Of a stretch of DNA of 64,000 nt, positions 25,643 to 33,678 are shown in pieces. The notes beneath the pieces are model-generated. The model made no database searches and was not told the origin of the DNA. It saw nothing but the letters and a program-made list of their open reading frames with translations. A program made the translations under genes and the position numbers. The stretch lies in assembly GCF_004345325.1 (NCBI RefSeq), contig NZ_SLVJ01000001.1, positions 248,001 to 312,000 on the forward strand, read 5' to 3'. How positions within the stretch are numbered: the first letter of the stretch is position 1; each line of letters opens with the position of its first letter. This stretch comes from Acinetobacter calcoaceticus. GTDB lineage: Bacteria; Pseudomonadota; Gammaproteobacteria; Pseudomonadales; Moraxellaceae.

Positions 25643-27684
25643 GTACTTTCGACCTCAGCAAAATCAGTGCCTATTTGTTCTATCTTGTCATTTAAAAAAT
25701 TTAACCCCAATAAAGTATATTTCTCTTCTGTTGATAATTTATTTTGATCTTCATCTAGTTTTTCTAAGACGAAATCTATAATTTTCAATCCTCGATCTCT
25801 AACACTATTAGGACTCCATGTGGATTCACTCGCAACGATTTGGGCACTCAGTGAATCATATCGATATCCTCGATTACGATATTTACTTCCTTTTTCAGAT
25901 TGATCCACCTTGAATTTAAATGGGTCATTTTGCAGGCTTGAATTATCTGAGTGTGTAATTGCTAAAAGATTCCCTAAACTGTTACATAAACGATTTCTCT
26001 CAAGCTCTGAAAAGGCAACAAATTCTTTCCAATTATCCTGCAATTCGTTATACGCACTAATTCGTTCCAATTGAACATCACCATTACAAAAGGTTTCTAA
26101 GCTCTGACAGGCACTTTGCGGGTAAATATGTTCAATAGAATTCCTAACTTTAAAATCTTGCCAAACTAACTCAGAACTCACCGCTGATACTTTGTTTTTA
26201 GACCTCAAATATTGATCATATTCGAAGAATACATATTTCAGACCACTCCATTTATAGAAGCCTTTTCTTTCTTCTACTAGATATTCAATCAAATTTTTAA
26301 ATCTAGAAAAACTATAGTACTCATTTGTGTAGGCATCTATTGAGTCACATATTGATTGAGAATCTATGCCTCCCCTATAAACTATGCCAGACAACCGATA
26401 TAACTTACTATCACCTGTATTTGACTGACGACCAGCAGCATGAAAAACTTTAAAAGCAAACCTTTCAAGATGAGAGCAAATACTAGACAAGCTAAATTTA
26501 TTCTTATCATGCAATATAGCCAGAATTAATGGCTTAAATGCGGCTCTAAATCCAACACGATGCAACCCTAAAATTCTTCCTCTTATATTCTCAGCAGTGT
26601 CTTCAAAATATTTTGGATGGTGTATTTGATTCCAGTAAACTGAACTTTTCTGTAGGGATTTTACGTATCTTTGAATATCTTCTGCATTTAGCTTGCTTGC
26701 ATACACTCTCTCAAGGGTAAAATAATTATTAAATAGATGCATCGCATAAACATTAGATTCAGACCGATCATATTGTTCAAAATACATAATCCAATGAGCT
26801 TTAATAAACTCATCATCATCTAGTGAGGTATCTTTTTCTGCACCTAAAGCTTGGTAAATGGTAATCCAAGCAGTATTAATTGATCGAACCAACTCCCGTT
26901 TTTCTTCACTATCAACATCAAGCTTATCCGTAAGATACATAAGTCGATTTTTAAGCTTCTCTAATTGTGATAGAGGCTTACCTCTATTATTCATTGTTTC
27001 AAAAACTACATATTCATCTAATTCACTTGGTAAAATATATTCATTAAGCCGTAATTGGTTTGTCACTTTATCAAAAAGAAACTGTAATTCTTTTACCTTA
27101 TCCGAAGCATCTTCAAGATAAAAACTAAGAACCTTCTCAAAAAACTTACGAGCTTTAAGTAAATTTTCTGTATAAATACTCTCTTTGCTATCACCTTCGA
27201 TCTCGTCGAGTTTAAGGATATGTTTTCTGAAATATTTATCACTTGGATTATCTTGATCATATCCAAATATATATGCTTTACTCGTCCCTTTAGTTACATA
27301 GAGGTAATGAAACTCAGTATCACCATCACGATCACCAAATTCATGACCTAATCGTTGTGCATATTCAACTAATACAGTTATTAAAATCAGGATGGTCGTT
27401 ATTCTTTGTTGGCCATCAACTATTGAGTATTGTTTCTTCCTTGGTAACCAATCCTTATAATCAGGACTTAAATGTTCAGCTAAAGTCAGTAATCCAGTAT
27501 AGTGCCATTTATCTTTAGGGATATTTTGAATATCATTCCAGAGATCCATCAATTGACCTTTTGTATTTTCTAGATCATCCCTTTCCTTAATCTCTTTATC
27601 ATTAGACCAAGAGTAGCCTCTCTGATAAGAAGGTATTCTCAAAATTCTATCAGTAAAAATGCTATGCACTGACTTTAAGTCCAT
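25639..27684 (-). CDS. DUF262/DUF1524 protein, GmrSD-like restriction or anti-phage effector
   Basis: A single-chain protein of 681 residues. The N-terminal DUF262 (ParB/Srx-like) domain has RIPSYQRGYSW (about residues 16-26) and the nucleotide-binding signature VDGQQR (about 89-94). The middle is alpha-helical. The C-terminal DUF1524 domain carries the His-Me/HNH-type core SIEHIYPQS (about 516-524) and LGNLLAI. Fused DUF262-DUF1524 proteins include GmrSD, a type IV enzyme cutting modified phage DNA, and related defence effectors; which DNA modification it would recognise is unknown. The ATG at 27684 has GAGGGG upstream. Low GC and position inside the tRNA-Ser island point to acquisition by transfer. 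Confidence 0.85.
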   Translation of the reverse strand: MDLKSVHSIFTDRILRIPSYQRGYSWSNDKEIKERDDLENTKGQLMDLWNDIQNIPKDKWHYTGLLTLAEHLSPDYKDWLPRKKQYSIVDGQQRITTILILITVLVEYAQRLGHEFGDRDGDTEFHYLYVTKGTSKAYIFGYDQDNPSDKYFRKHILKLDEIEGDSKESIYTENLLKARKFFEKVLSFYLEDASDKVKELQFLFDKVTNQLRLNEYILPSELDEYVVFETMNNRGKPLSQLEKLKNRLMYLTDKLDVDSEEKRELVRSINTAWITIYQALGAEKDTSLDDDEFIKAHWIMYFEQYDRSESNVYAMHLFNNYFTLERVYASKLNAEDIQRYVKSLQKSSVYWNQIHHPKYFEDTAENIRGRILGLHRVGFRAAFKPLILAILHDKNKFSLSSICSHLERFAFKVFHAAGRQSNTGDSKLYRLSGIVYRGGIDSQSICDSIDAYTNEYYSFSRFKNLIEYLVEERKGFYKWSGLKYVFFEYDQYLRSKNKVSAVSSELVWQDFKVRNSIEHIYPQSACQSLETFCNGDVQLERISAYNELQDNWKEFVAFSELERNRLCNSLGNLLAITHSDNSSLQNDPFKFKVDQSEKGSKYRNRGYRYDSLSAQIVASESTWSPNSVRDRGLKIIDFVLEKLDEDQNKLSTEEKYTLLGLNFLNDKIEQIGTDFAEVEST

Positions 27685-27852
27685 ATACCCCTCAAACAAA
27701 AAAATGGAATTAGAGTAATCTTATCATTTTGATATGTCTAACTTCACAATAAAATTTTAAAAAAATAGAGCTTTTATTCCATGGTTTATCTAAAGCACTT
27801 TAGTTAAAACCTACTTTCTTTGCTGATCAATCTCTTTTTCTGTTTGAATCAC

Positions 27853-28149
27853 TTAATGCAATAGCACACCATCCATTAAAGTTAAATCCGTGCAATACAC
27901 TGGTGCACGATAACTCTGTATTGTACTCTTCCCACGTAAAGCCAGTTGCAGGGGTAGACATGACAGTAAGCCACCTGAGACTGCATGGTAATAAGCCAGC
28001 CTTGCAGCTAAAGTCCGAATACTATTAAAGCCAGTGGTTCTAAAGATAAATGTGCCGAGTTCATCTGACTCATCCGAGTTAACGTGCAACCGTCCAAAGG
28101 GCTTACGTTGCCCACCTTGTGCCAATGGGCATAAATCTGGTGATGGATA
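27853..28149 (-). pseudogene. 5'-truncated recombination-directionality-factor-like fragment
   Basis: An open frame of about 98 codons from a stop at 28150 to a stop at 27853, with no good start codon (first candidate is a TTG at 28125). The residues TFIFRTTGFNSIRTLAARL and LRGKSTIQSYRAPVYCTDLT resemble the C-terminal half of phage/ICE proteins annotated as recombination directionality factor-like or hydrolase/metal-binding proteins. The frame is cut 18 bases before the right att repeat, so it looks like a remnant joined to the tRNA site. The family call is from memory of the pattern and moderate. Confidence 0.4.
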
Positions 28150-28167
28150 TTAAACTTAACGAACGGA

Positions 28168-28181
28168 CTCTCTCACCGCCA
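28168..28181 (+). repeat. right attachment-site repeat
   Basis: CTCTCTCACCGCCA, a copy of the tRNA-Ser 3' end at 25337-25350; no tRNA is attached. It closes a 2.8-kb mini-island. Confidence 0.8.
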
Positions 28182-28207
28182 AATTCAAAATTGCATGCCA
28201 ATGCAAT

Positions 28208-28244
28208 CAAAAAGACCGAGTTCTGATGGAACTCGGTCTTTTTG
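28208..28244 (+). terminator. terminator, probably the original one of tRNA-Ser
   Basis: Stem AAAAAGACCGAGTTC / GAACTCGGTCTTTTT with loop TGATG. There is no plus-strand gene in front of it now except the att repeat; before island insertion it would have lain about 30 bases after tRNA-Ser. Confidence 0.85.
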
Positions 28245-28292
28245 ATTTTAGGCTGGTTGATTGACCCCATCCTCTCAATATACACACTCCCC

Positions 28293-28523
28293 GAAAAGTG
28301 GTCTGAAATACCCACCATCAAGCCCATAAATTAGTATTTTAAGAAAAGTGGTCTGATCCTTTCAGCAAACCATCAAGATCACCACCGGGCCAATCTCAAA
28401 TCAAAATTGGCGACTAAGCCAATGAAATAATGAGTAATTAAAAATAAACTATTAAAATTTTTATGCTTTTGATTAAATAAATACATCAATAAATCAGCAA
28501 AATCTATGAATCAGACCACTTTC
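28293..28523. repeat. GAAAAGTGGTCTGA motif, two direct and one inverted copy
   Basis: GAAAAGTGGTCTGA at 28293-28306 and 28343-28356; TCAGACCACTTTC (inverse) at 28511-28523. The second and third copies face each other about 180 bases apart with only AT-rich non-coding DNA between them, as in a small non-autonomous element or insertion sequence relic. No transposase is present. Confidence 0.6.
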
Positions 28524-28577
28524 ACAAAAAGAAATGAGATAATATCAAGCAACTTTGATTAAATATCGAGCATCATC

Positions 28578-28688
28578 ATGAGCGTTTTAAAAAAGAAGAA
28601 TAAAGCCAGCTTTGTATTCTTCATCATCACCCTGTATGCATTTATTGGATTTGGTTTGGGCTACTTACTTTGGGAATACTATTTATAA
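28578..28688 (+). CDS. putative 36-residue single-TM protein
   Basis: ATG at 28578, sequence MSVLKKKNKASFVFFIITL then a hydrophobic helix to YLLWEYYL. A basic N-terminus followed by one membrane helix (about residues 11-33) is what small membrane proteins look like. The ribosome-binding site is weak (GAGCATC). No homologue is recognised. Confidence 0.4.
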   Translation: MSVLKKKNKASFVFFIITLYAFIGFGLGYLLWEYYL

Positions 28689-29190
28689 GAGATCTTGTGT
28701 TTATAACAGATCCATCCCTAGGCTACCCCTGATCTAACGCCGTAAACTTTGCAAGATGAGATATTCGGATTAAAGTGTACGGCGTAAAATCTGCTATTCA
28801 TCTGTAATTTCCTTTGAAAATACGACTCCCAGCATCTTTTTGCTGTTAGAGCATTGATCAACAACCTGAACTTGATTATTTATTCTGTTAAATCACTAGG
28901 TTGTAATCTTTGAATACAAATTAAATCCTTCTCATTAATCACGCTACCGCATCAAGGCAAAAGTTCCGCCAAACGCCAACCAACTAATAAATATAGCTTT
29001 AAATAATAAAACCACCCATTCCATTTTATAAATCTGATTTTAGTTTGTTGGATAATTTTCAAGTTTTTTCAAAAAACCGACAAGATATCATCTAGACGCA
29101 ATGTTCTTTGATTACACTGTGAGTGCGGTATCAAGTGAAAGCGAAAAAAATCCTATTAAAAACATAGAACACTGCTATTCGGGAGTCGGA
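28689..29190. other. gene-poor region with an inverted repeat
   Basis: No ORF is supported. A near-perfect 14-bp inverted repeat (ACGCCGTAAACTTT / AAAGTGTACGGCGT, 28737-28785) is the only clear structure; the rest is AT-rich. Confidence 0.6.
28737..28785. repeat. 14-bp inverted repeat, 21-base spacer
   Basis: ACGCCGTAAACTTT and AAAGTGTACGGCGT pair at 13 of 14 positions. No T-run follows, so a terminator is unlikely; it could be an operator, a recombination site or the relic of an element end. Confidence 0.65.
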
Positions 29191-29418
29191 ATGAATAACA
29201 GCATGAATTATGTCAAACAGATCAAAAACGCGAAGCGCGGCGGTTATACCCCCACCATAGCCAAGGATATTAACAAGCACAAAGTTCAGAAAGTATCTCG
29301 ATTAATAGAGGAATGGAGAAGTCTGGCAAATGAATTAAAACCTCAAATGCAAATCGATATGGCGCTCACCCTAGAAGAATGCGCACAAGCCCTAGATCAA
29401 ATATTAAGAGGCAAATAA
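29191..29418 (+). CDS. small hypothetical protein
   Basis: A 75-residue basic N-terminal / acidic C-terminal helical protein (MNNSMNYVKQIKNAKRGG ... LTLEECAQALDQILRGK). The ATG at 29191 follows GGGAGTCGGA; the frame is open from 29101 but without an upstream start of comparable quality. Not recognised. It lies in the gene-poor stretch downstream of the tRNA-Ser island. Confidence 0.5.
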   Translation: MNNSMNYVKQIKNAKRGGYTPTIAKDINKHKVQKVSRLIEEWRSLANELKPQMQIDMALTLEECAQALDQILRGK

Positions 29419-29750
29419 ATCGCATGACAATCATAGGAGTTTCTACCGATGAATAAGAATCTAAACATCCATATTACTGGCGCTGAGCCCCCCTTTTCAT
29501 AATCACAACTTCATTTGAAGATTAATTTTCTAAACCACTCTTGTTCAGATCGCTCAGGTTACCGACCTGAGTGATCCGCTTAGACAGCCTAAAGCCAGTC
29601 GCTCCTCTTCATAAAAACAATCTCAAGTTTAAGCCTCAACATTATTTTGGCTATGCAGATAACCTCACAGCTATCAATATTATTTGGCTATATATTAGCT
29701 AAAGTGGGGCTTGCAATCTGATACAAATTCTGTAGAATTCACGCCACGTC
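29419..29750. other. intergenic region, one 17-codon ORF
   Basis: Nothing certain. An ATG at 29449 with GGAG upstream opens an 18-codon frame (MNKNLNIHITGAEPPFS, stop 29500-29502), possibly the relic of a gene start. The rest holds the promoter for tRNA-Thr. Confidence 0.5.
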
Positions 29751-29826
<76 letters not shown>

Positions 29827-29832
29827 ATATTA

Positions 29833-29865
29833 GACCTCGTAAATCTTAGATTTATGGGGTTTTTT
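29833..29865 (+). terminator. terminator after tRNA-Thr
   Basis: Stem CCTCGTAAATC / GATTTATGGGG with loop TTA, followed by six T. Confidence 0.82.
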
Positions 29866-29921
29866 ATGGTCTGTGTTTTTTAGTGGGTTACTTGAATTAC
29901 AGAATGAAAATAAAATTGCGA

Positions 29922-30764
29922 CTATGCTTTTGAGTGATCAGATTTGGTCGCAGTGACTTGCACATAACGCAGCATGCCTTGCTGATACAGACTTTGGCAC
30001 AGTTTTGCAGTCATCCGAATCTTGAGATAATCAATATTTAATTGTTGTTGCCATGCTGGCGGCGTCAGACCTTGCACATAGTTAGCAAAGCCCTCTAAGA
30101 CTGTCGTTGATAAATCAAGCACCTCAATCTCTTCAAACTGCTGCTGTTTCAGTTCTTCAATCATGCCCGCCTGATCCTGTAGATGCTTCACATCGACATC
30201 AGCTGCCTTTAACAAATATTTATAGCGCTGTTGTTGTAACAGATTGAGTTTTTGATACTGATCGGACCAGATTAAATAATGAAATCCCAATCGAGCTTGC
30301 GGCTTGAGCACTGTGGTGACGGAACGGAGAAAGTTGCTGAGACTGCCGTGATAGGCGGCATCAATACACAGCACCACATCAAATCGCTGCCCCAAATTTA
30401 AAGCTGATAAATCGTAGAAAGAGTGCTGATATATGTTCAGACACGGCGTTAAATGCTGGCGAATATTCGCCACACAAGCAGGCTGTAACTCGACTGCGCT
30501 GAGATGTTGAACCGCGTAGTGTTCGCGCCAATGTAATAGGCTAGCGCCCTGCCCACAGCCCAAGTCCAACAGTTCATCTGCTGCACTTAGACCCACAGCA
30601 CGTGCCAAGCGATCAGCCAAATGCTGACAAGCCTGCACATAATTATGCGGCGCGGCCTCCCAATCTCCTAAGTTACTCCAAGCCAAAGCGGCAGGATCAC
30701 CTAAATAGCCAGAATCAATGGCATATTTATGCTGAGACGGTACAGGCCAGCGCCTTTTTTTCAT
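29922..30764 (-). CDS. class I SAM-dependent methyltransferase
   Basis: A 280-residue methyltransferase with motif I LLDLGCGQGASLLHW (about residues 65-79), an acidic beta-2 end (LSAVELQ) and the post-I block FDVVLCIDAAYHG. The opening KYAIDSGYLGDPAALAWSNLG is seen in small-molecule or lipid methyltransferases of the EryG/cyclopropane-synthase kind, but the substrate is unknown. It starts 39 bases after the FAD-enzyme gene ends, so the two are probably one transcript, as in loci where a flavoprotein and a methyltransferase act on the same lipid. Confidence 0.82.
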   Translation of the reverse strand: MKKRRWPVPSQHKYAIDSGYLGDPAALAWSNLGDWEAAPHNYVQACQHLADRLARAVGLSAADELLDLGCGQGASLLHWREHYAVQHLSAVELQPACVANIRQHLTPCLNIYQHSFYDLSALNLGQRFDVVLCIDAAYHGSLSNFLRSVTTVLKPQARLGFHYLIWSDQYQKLNLLQQQRYKYLLKAADVDVKHLQDQAGMIEELKQQQFEEIEVLDLSTTVLEGFANYVQGLTPPAWQQQLNIDYLKIRMTAKLCQSLYQQGMLRYVQVTATKSDHSKA

Positions 30765-30803
30765 TGCTGTTGCCCAAGTTGAGTGTGCATACGGATATGC
30801 GAA

Positions 30804-32135
30804 TTAATAACCCAATTGTGGAGCAACTTCAATTTTCGGTTTCAATCCAATAAATGGCAGTGGTGCACCCAGTATTTCACCGATATGCATCGCTGAGGTA
30901 ACTGCAGATTCTAAGATCGGCAAGCCATCACATGACCATGAACCCACATAGAACACTTTACGGTCCAATTCTAAATGACGTTTTTGCAATTCTTTATTCA
31001 ACGCCACCGTCTGAGAATCAACCACAGCACGGTTGAGACTGACCACTGAAATCACTTTCTTCGGATCGATTTCAGTCACAGGACGCCAAGTCTGAAACAC
31101 TGGGCTTTTACCAACCAAACTTGGTTCGATTGAGTTTAGCCAGACGGTGAATTGTTGACGGGTAAATTTACGATCCATCATATAGCTCAACACCGCCCAA
31201 TCTTTACGATTTGGTGGCATGACTGAAGGATCGGTATGAATCACCAAATCACCCTGTTCAAAACGGAATTGCTCAAGCAATGCAATATCGTCTGCATATT
31301 GAGTGGCGTCTAAGAATTCACTGATATTCGGGGTCGGGGTTGCGATAACCACTCGATCAAAATAATCATGCTCACCCGACTCATTCATCACCAAGATATG
31401 ATCGTCTTGCTCGCAGACTTGAGTAATCGCAGAACCACTACGAATCTCAATCCCATCGATTAATTTATCCACCAATGCCGTAGTGCCACCTTGTAAACGC
31501 AGTAATGCATCACCATCAGTCAAGTGCTGTAGAAAAGTCAGCAGTGGCTTGGCTGGCCAGTCACCGATGGTTTTCGGGTTACAGGTACAAATGGTATACA
31601 GCACAGGCATCACCACACCATGCCAAAATACTTCTTCAATATTGTGCTGATTGATAAATTCAGCCAAGGTAATATCTTGATTCTTAGATTTAAAGAATTG
31701 ATGAATGGCGGTCTTTAATTGCAACATGCCTTTGACCAAGCGCCAACCATACTGCTTAATCCCTTTACGGTTATTAATAATCGGAAAGTTACCTATACGA
31801 CTACGAGAGGTCGTTAACCAGGTTTCTGTTTTATCTTCAAATAACCAGCTGCATGCCATAAAGGTGCGTACTGGAAAAGTTGGTATGCCCAAGTAGGCGG
31901 CCAAACTTAAAGTGTTTTTCCATAAATGTGGGTTCATCACACGAAGAGGTGCATCAATTAAACCGTCTTCAAATGTCAAACTATGACTATCCATCCCTCG
32001 CCCAGACAATGCTTCGAAGATGGTAATTTCGTGCCCCGCATCCTTTAGAATTCTCGCCGTAGCCAAGCCGGCCATACCGCTACCTATCACTGCTATCTTC
32101 ACAGTTGTTATCCATGCGTTGATGATGAGGTTCAT
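30804..32135 (-). CDS. FAD-dependent NAD(P)-binding oxidoreductase (amine oxidase-like)
   Basis: A 443-residue flavoprotein with an N-terminal Rossmann motif KIAVIGSGMAGLATARIL and the Glu that binds the ribose (TIFEA). A C-terminal YVGSWSCDGLPILESAVTSA block closes the FAD site, as in amine oxidase / desaturase-like proteins found with cyclopropane-fatty-acid genes. The ATG at 32135 is used here; a GTG at 32102 (VKIAVIGSG), preceded by GGATAACAACT, would give a more usual N-terminus. The methyltransferase gene follows directly. The substrate is unknown. Confidence 0.82.
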   Translation of the reverse strand: MNLIINAWITTVKIAVIGSGMAGLATARILKDAGHEITIFEALSGRGMDSHSLTFEDGLIDAPLRVMNPHLWKNTLSLAAYLGIPTFPVRTFMACSWLFEDKTETWLTTSRSRIGNFPIINNRKGIKQYGWRLVKGMLQLKTAIHQFFKSKNQDITLAEFINQHNIEEVFWHGVVMPVLYTICTCNPKTIGDWPAKPLLTFLQHLTDGDALLRLQGGTTALVDKLIDGIEIRSGSAITQVCEQDDHILVMNESGEHDYFDRVVIATPTPNISEFLDATQYADDIALLEQFRFEQGDLVIHTDPSVMPPNRKDWAVLSYMMDRKFTRQQFTVWLNSIEPSLVGKSPVFQTWRPVTEIDPKKVISVVSLNRAVVDSQTVALNKELQKRHLELDRKVFYVGSWSCDGLPILESAVTSAMHIGEILGAPLPFIGLKPKIEVAPQLGY

Positions 32136-32382
32136 TATGAATCAAGGGATGCAAAAAAGTCTTATTAAAAAGTTCCAGTTTTATATAATTTGCACGACTG
32201 ACTTTGGTCGATATTAATTTAGCGCTGTATGTATTTCAAACAATCGATTTAAAACCCTTATATTGAAAAACTCGATACATTTTCGATGTTTAACAAATTT
32301 TGCTTTTAAAAACTAAATATAATTATAACTTTATATCTAAATGGTCATTTACATAGCATATTGATTTGATTATTATGGCACT

Positions 32383-32484
32383 ACAAAAGAGAGAAACAGA
32401 TCACAATTATTAAAATTAATGAGAAAGAATATTACAGCGTAAAGGGCTTTTAGCTTATACAGTAAAAGCCCTTTAATTTTTTTA
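32383..32484 (+). ncRNA. candidate orphan small RNA
   Basis: A -35/-10 pair (TTACAT, 16 bases, TATTAT) ends at 32376 and a strong terminator (AAAGGGCTTTTA / TAAAAGCCCTTT, then AATTTTTTT) ends at 32484. No plus-strand gene lies upstream, so the terminator needs its own transcript of about 100 bases. There is no ORF of note in it. No Rfam family is recognised; a prediction only. Confidence 0.45.
32441..32484 (+). terminator. intrinsic terminator, plus strand
   Basis: Twelve-bp perfect stem AAAGGGCTTTTA / TAAAAGCCCTTT, loop GCTTATACAG, then AATTTTTTT. The minus strand lacks a T-run, so it does not serve the pirin gene. Confidence 0.88.
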
Positions 32485-32584
32485 TATGTACTTTAGAACC
32501 CAAGTTTCATCGCATAAAAAATAGCACTGTTTAAAAGGCGAACTATTAAACTCACCTTTTTAAACATAAAATCGCATTTTAAAC

Positions 32585-33460
32585 TTAGGCATCCGCAGCA
32601 ATCTGTCCAAATTTACCGCTGTTAAAATCTTGAAAGGCTTGCATAATTTCAGCTTGGGTATTCATTACAAATGGTCCATAGCCTTGGATCGGCTCATTCA
32701 AAGGCTGACCCGTTAAAATTAAAAATCTTACATCCTCAAGTGCTTCAATCTGGATCAGTGCTTCAACATCACGTTCGAACATCACCATCGAGTGGTCAAA
32801 TACATCTTGGCTGGCATTGATTCGTAATGAACCTTCAAGTACCACCACGATGCTGTTGTGATCGACCGGAACATGGAAGTCATGCACATGCCCTGCTTTT
32901 AAATTTGCATCCCAAACATTGACTGGACTATAGGTCTCAGCAGGTCCTCGATGTGCTGCATATTCACCAGCGATGATACGCATGAAACTTCCTTGGTCAT
33001 CGAGTTGTAGATTTGGAATCTGATCAGCCTCAATGCCTTGGTATTTCGGTGCGGTCATTTTGTCAGCTGCAGGCAGATTCACCCACAACTGTACCATTTC
33101 AAATAAACCACCGCGTTGTGCAAAAGCCTCTGAATGAAACTCTTCATGGACCAAGCCTGATCCTGCAGTCATCCATTGCACATCACCACTCTGAATGGTG
33201 CCGCCACCACCATGGGAATCTTTATGCGATACCTCACCTTGGTAGGCGATGGTTACCGTTTCAAAGCCACGATGTGGATGCGAGCCCACACCATGCTGCG
33301 CGGTGGTTGGGCTAAACGCATAAGGTGCGGCATAGTCCAAAAGTAAAAATGGGCTAATCGCCTGCCCCAAACGATCATATGAAAATAAATTTTTGCCGGG
33401 GAAGCCATCGCCGACCCAATGCATCTGTTGATTACGATATACACCAATGACTTTTTTCAT
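32585..33460 (-). CDS. pirin family protein
   Basis: A bicupin iron protein of 291 residues. The N-terminal cupin has the metal-site motif GSHPHRGFETVTIAYQG (about residues 59-75), and the later VHEEFH with DVQWMTAGSGL, both typical of pirins; some pirins have quercetinase activity. The C-terminal cupin (from about residue 180) ends in EPIQGYGPFVMNTQAEI. Divergent from the LysR-type gene, with 218 bases between starts, so that regulator probably controls it. Confidence 0.9.
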   Translation of the reverse strand: MKKVIGVYRNQQMHWVGDGFPGKNLFSYDRLGQAISPFLLLDYAAPYAFSPTTAQHGVGSHPHRGFETVTIAYQGEVSHKDSHGGGGTIQSGDVQWMTAGSGLVHEEFHSEAFAQRGGLFEMVQLWVNLPAADKMTAPKYQGIEADQIPNLQLDDQGSFMRIIAGEYAAHRGPAETYSPVNVWDANLKAGHVHDFHVPVDHNSIVVVLEGSLRINASQDVFDHSMVMFERDVEALIQIEALEDVRFLILTGQPLNEPIQGYGPFVMNTQAEIMQAFQDFNSGKFGQIAADA

Positions 33461-33678
33461 GATTTGACTCCTATCTCTAGGAAATAATATGCGTGCATAT
33501 TGACGTTTTTAAAGACATGGAACTAGCCTTTGCTAAAGATACAGCTTCTCAGATTTAGGACAATATCGGGAATAAAAACTGAATGTATGGCTAAGTATGC
33601 CACCCTATCGGACTTTTCCAGCTACAGCTCAAGCGAAATTGCTATACTCATGGCGCTGTAGTTAAGTTGGAGTGGGCA

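Larger units (their letters stand above)
28182..28577. other. intergenic region with terminator and repeated motif
   Basis: No gene is seen. It holds a strong plus-strand terminator (28208-28244) and three copies of an AAGTGGTCTGA motif: direct at 28293-28306 and 28343-28356, inverted at 28511-28523. Confidence 0.7.
32136..32584. other. intergenic region with candidate small RNA
   Basis: No protein gene. It contains a plus-strand promoter-like pair (TTACAT 32349-32354, TATTAT 32371-32376) and a plus-strand terminator at 32441-32484, although the flanking genes are both on the minus strand. Confidence 0.7.

Noticed and set aside
28103..28327. 74-codon minus-strand ORF across the right att site
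   Set aside because: It spans the att repeat and a strong terminator hairpin, so the open frame is accidental.
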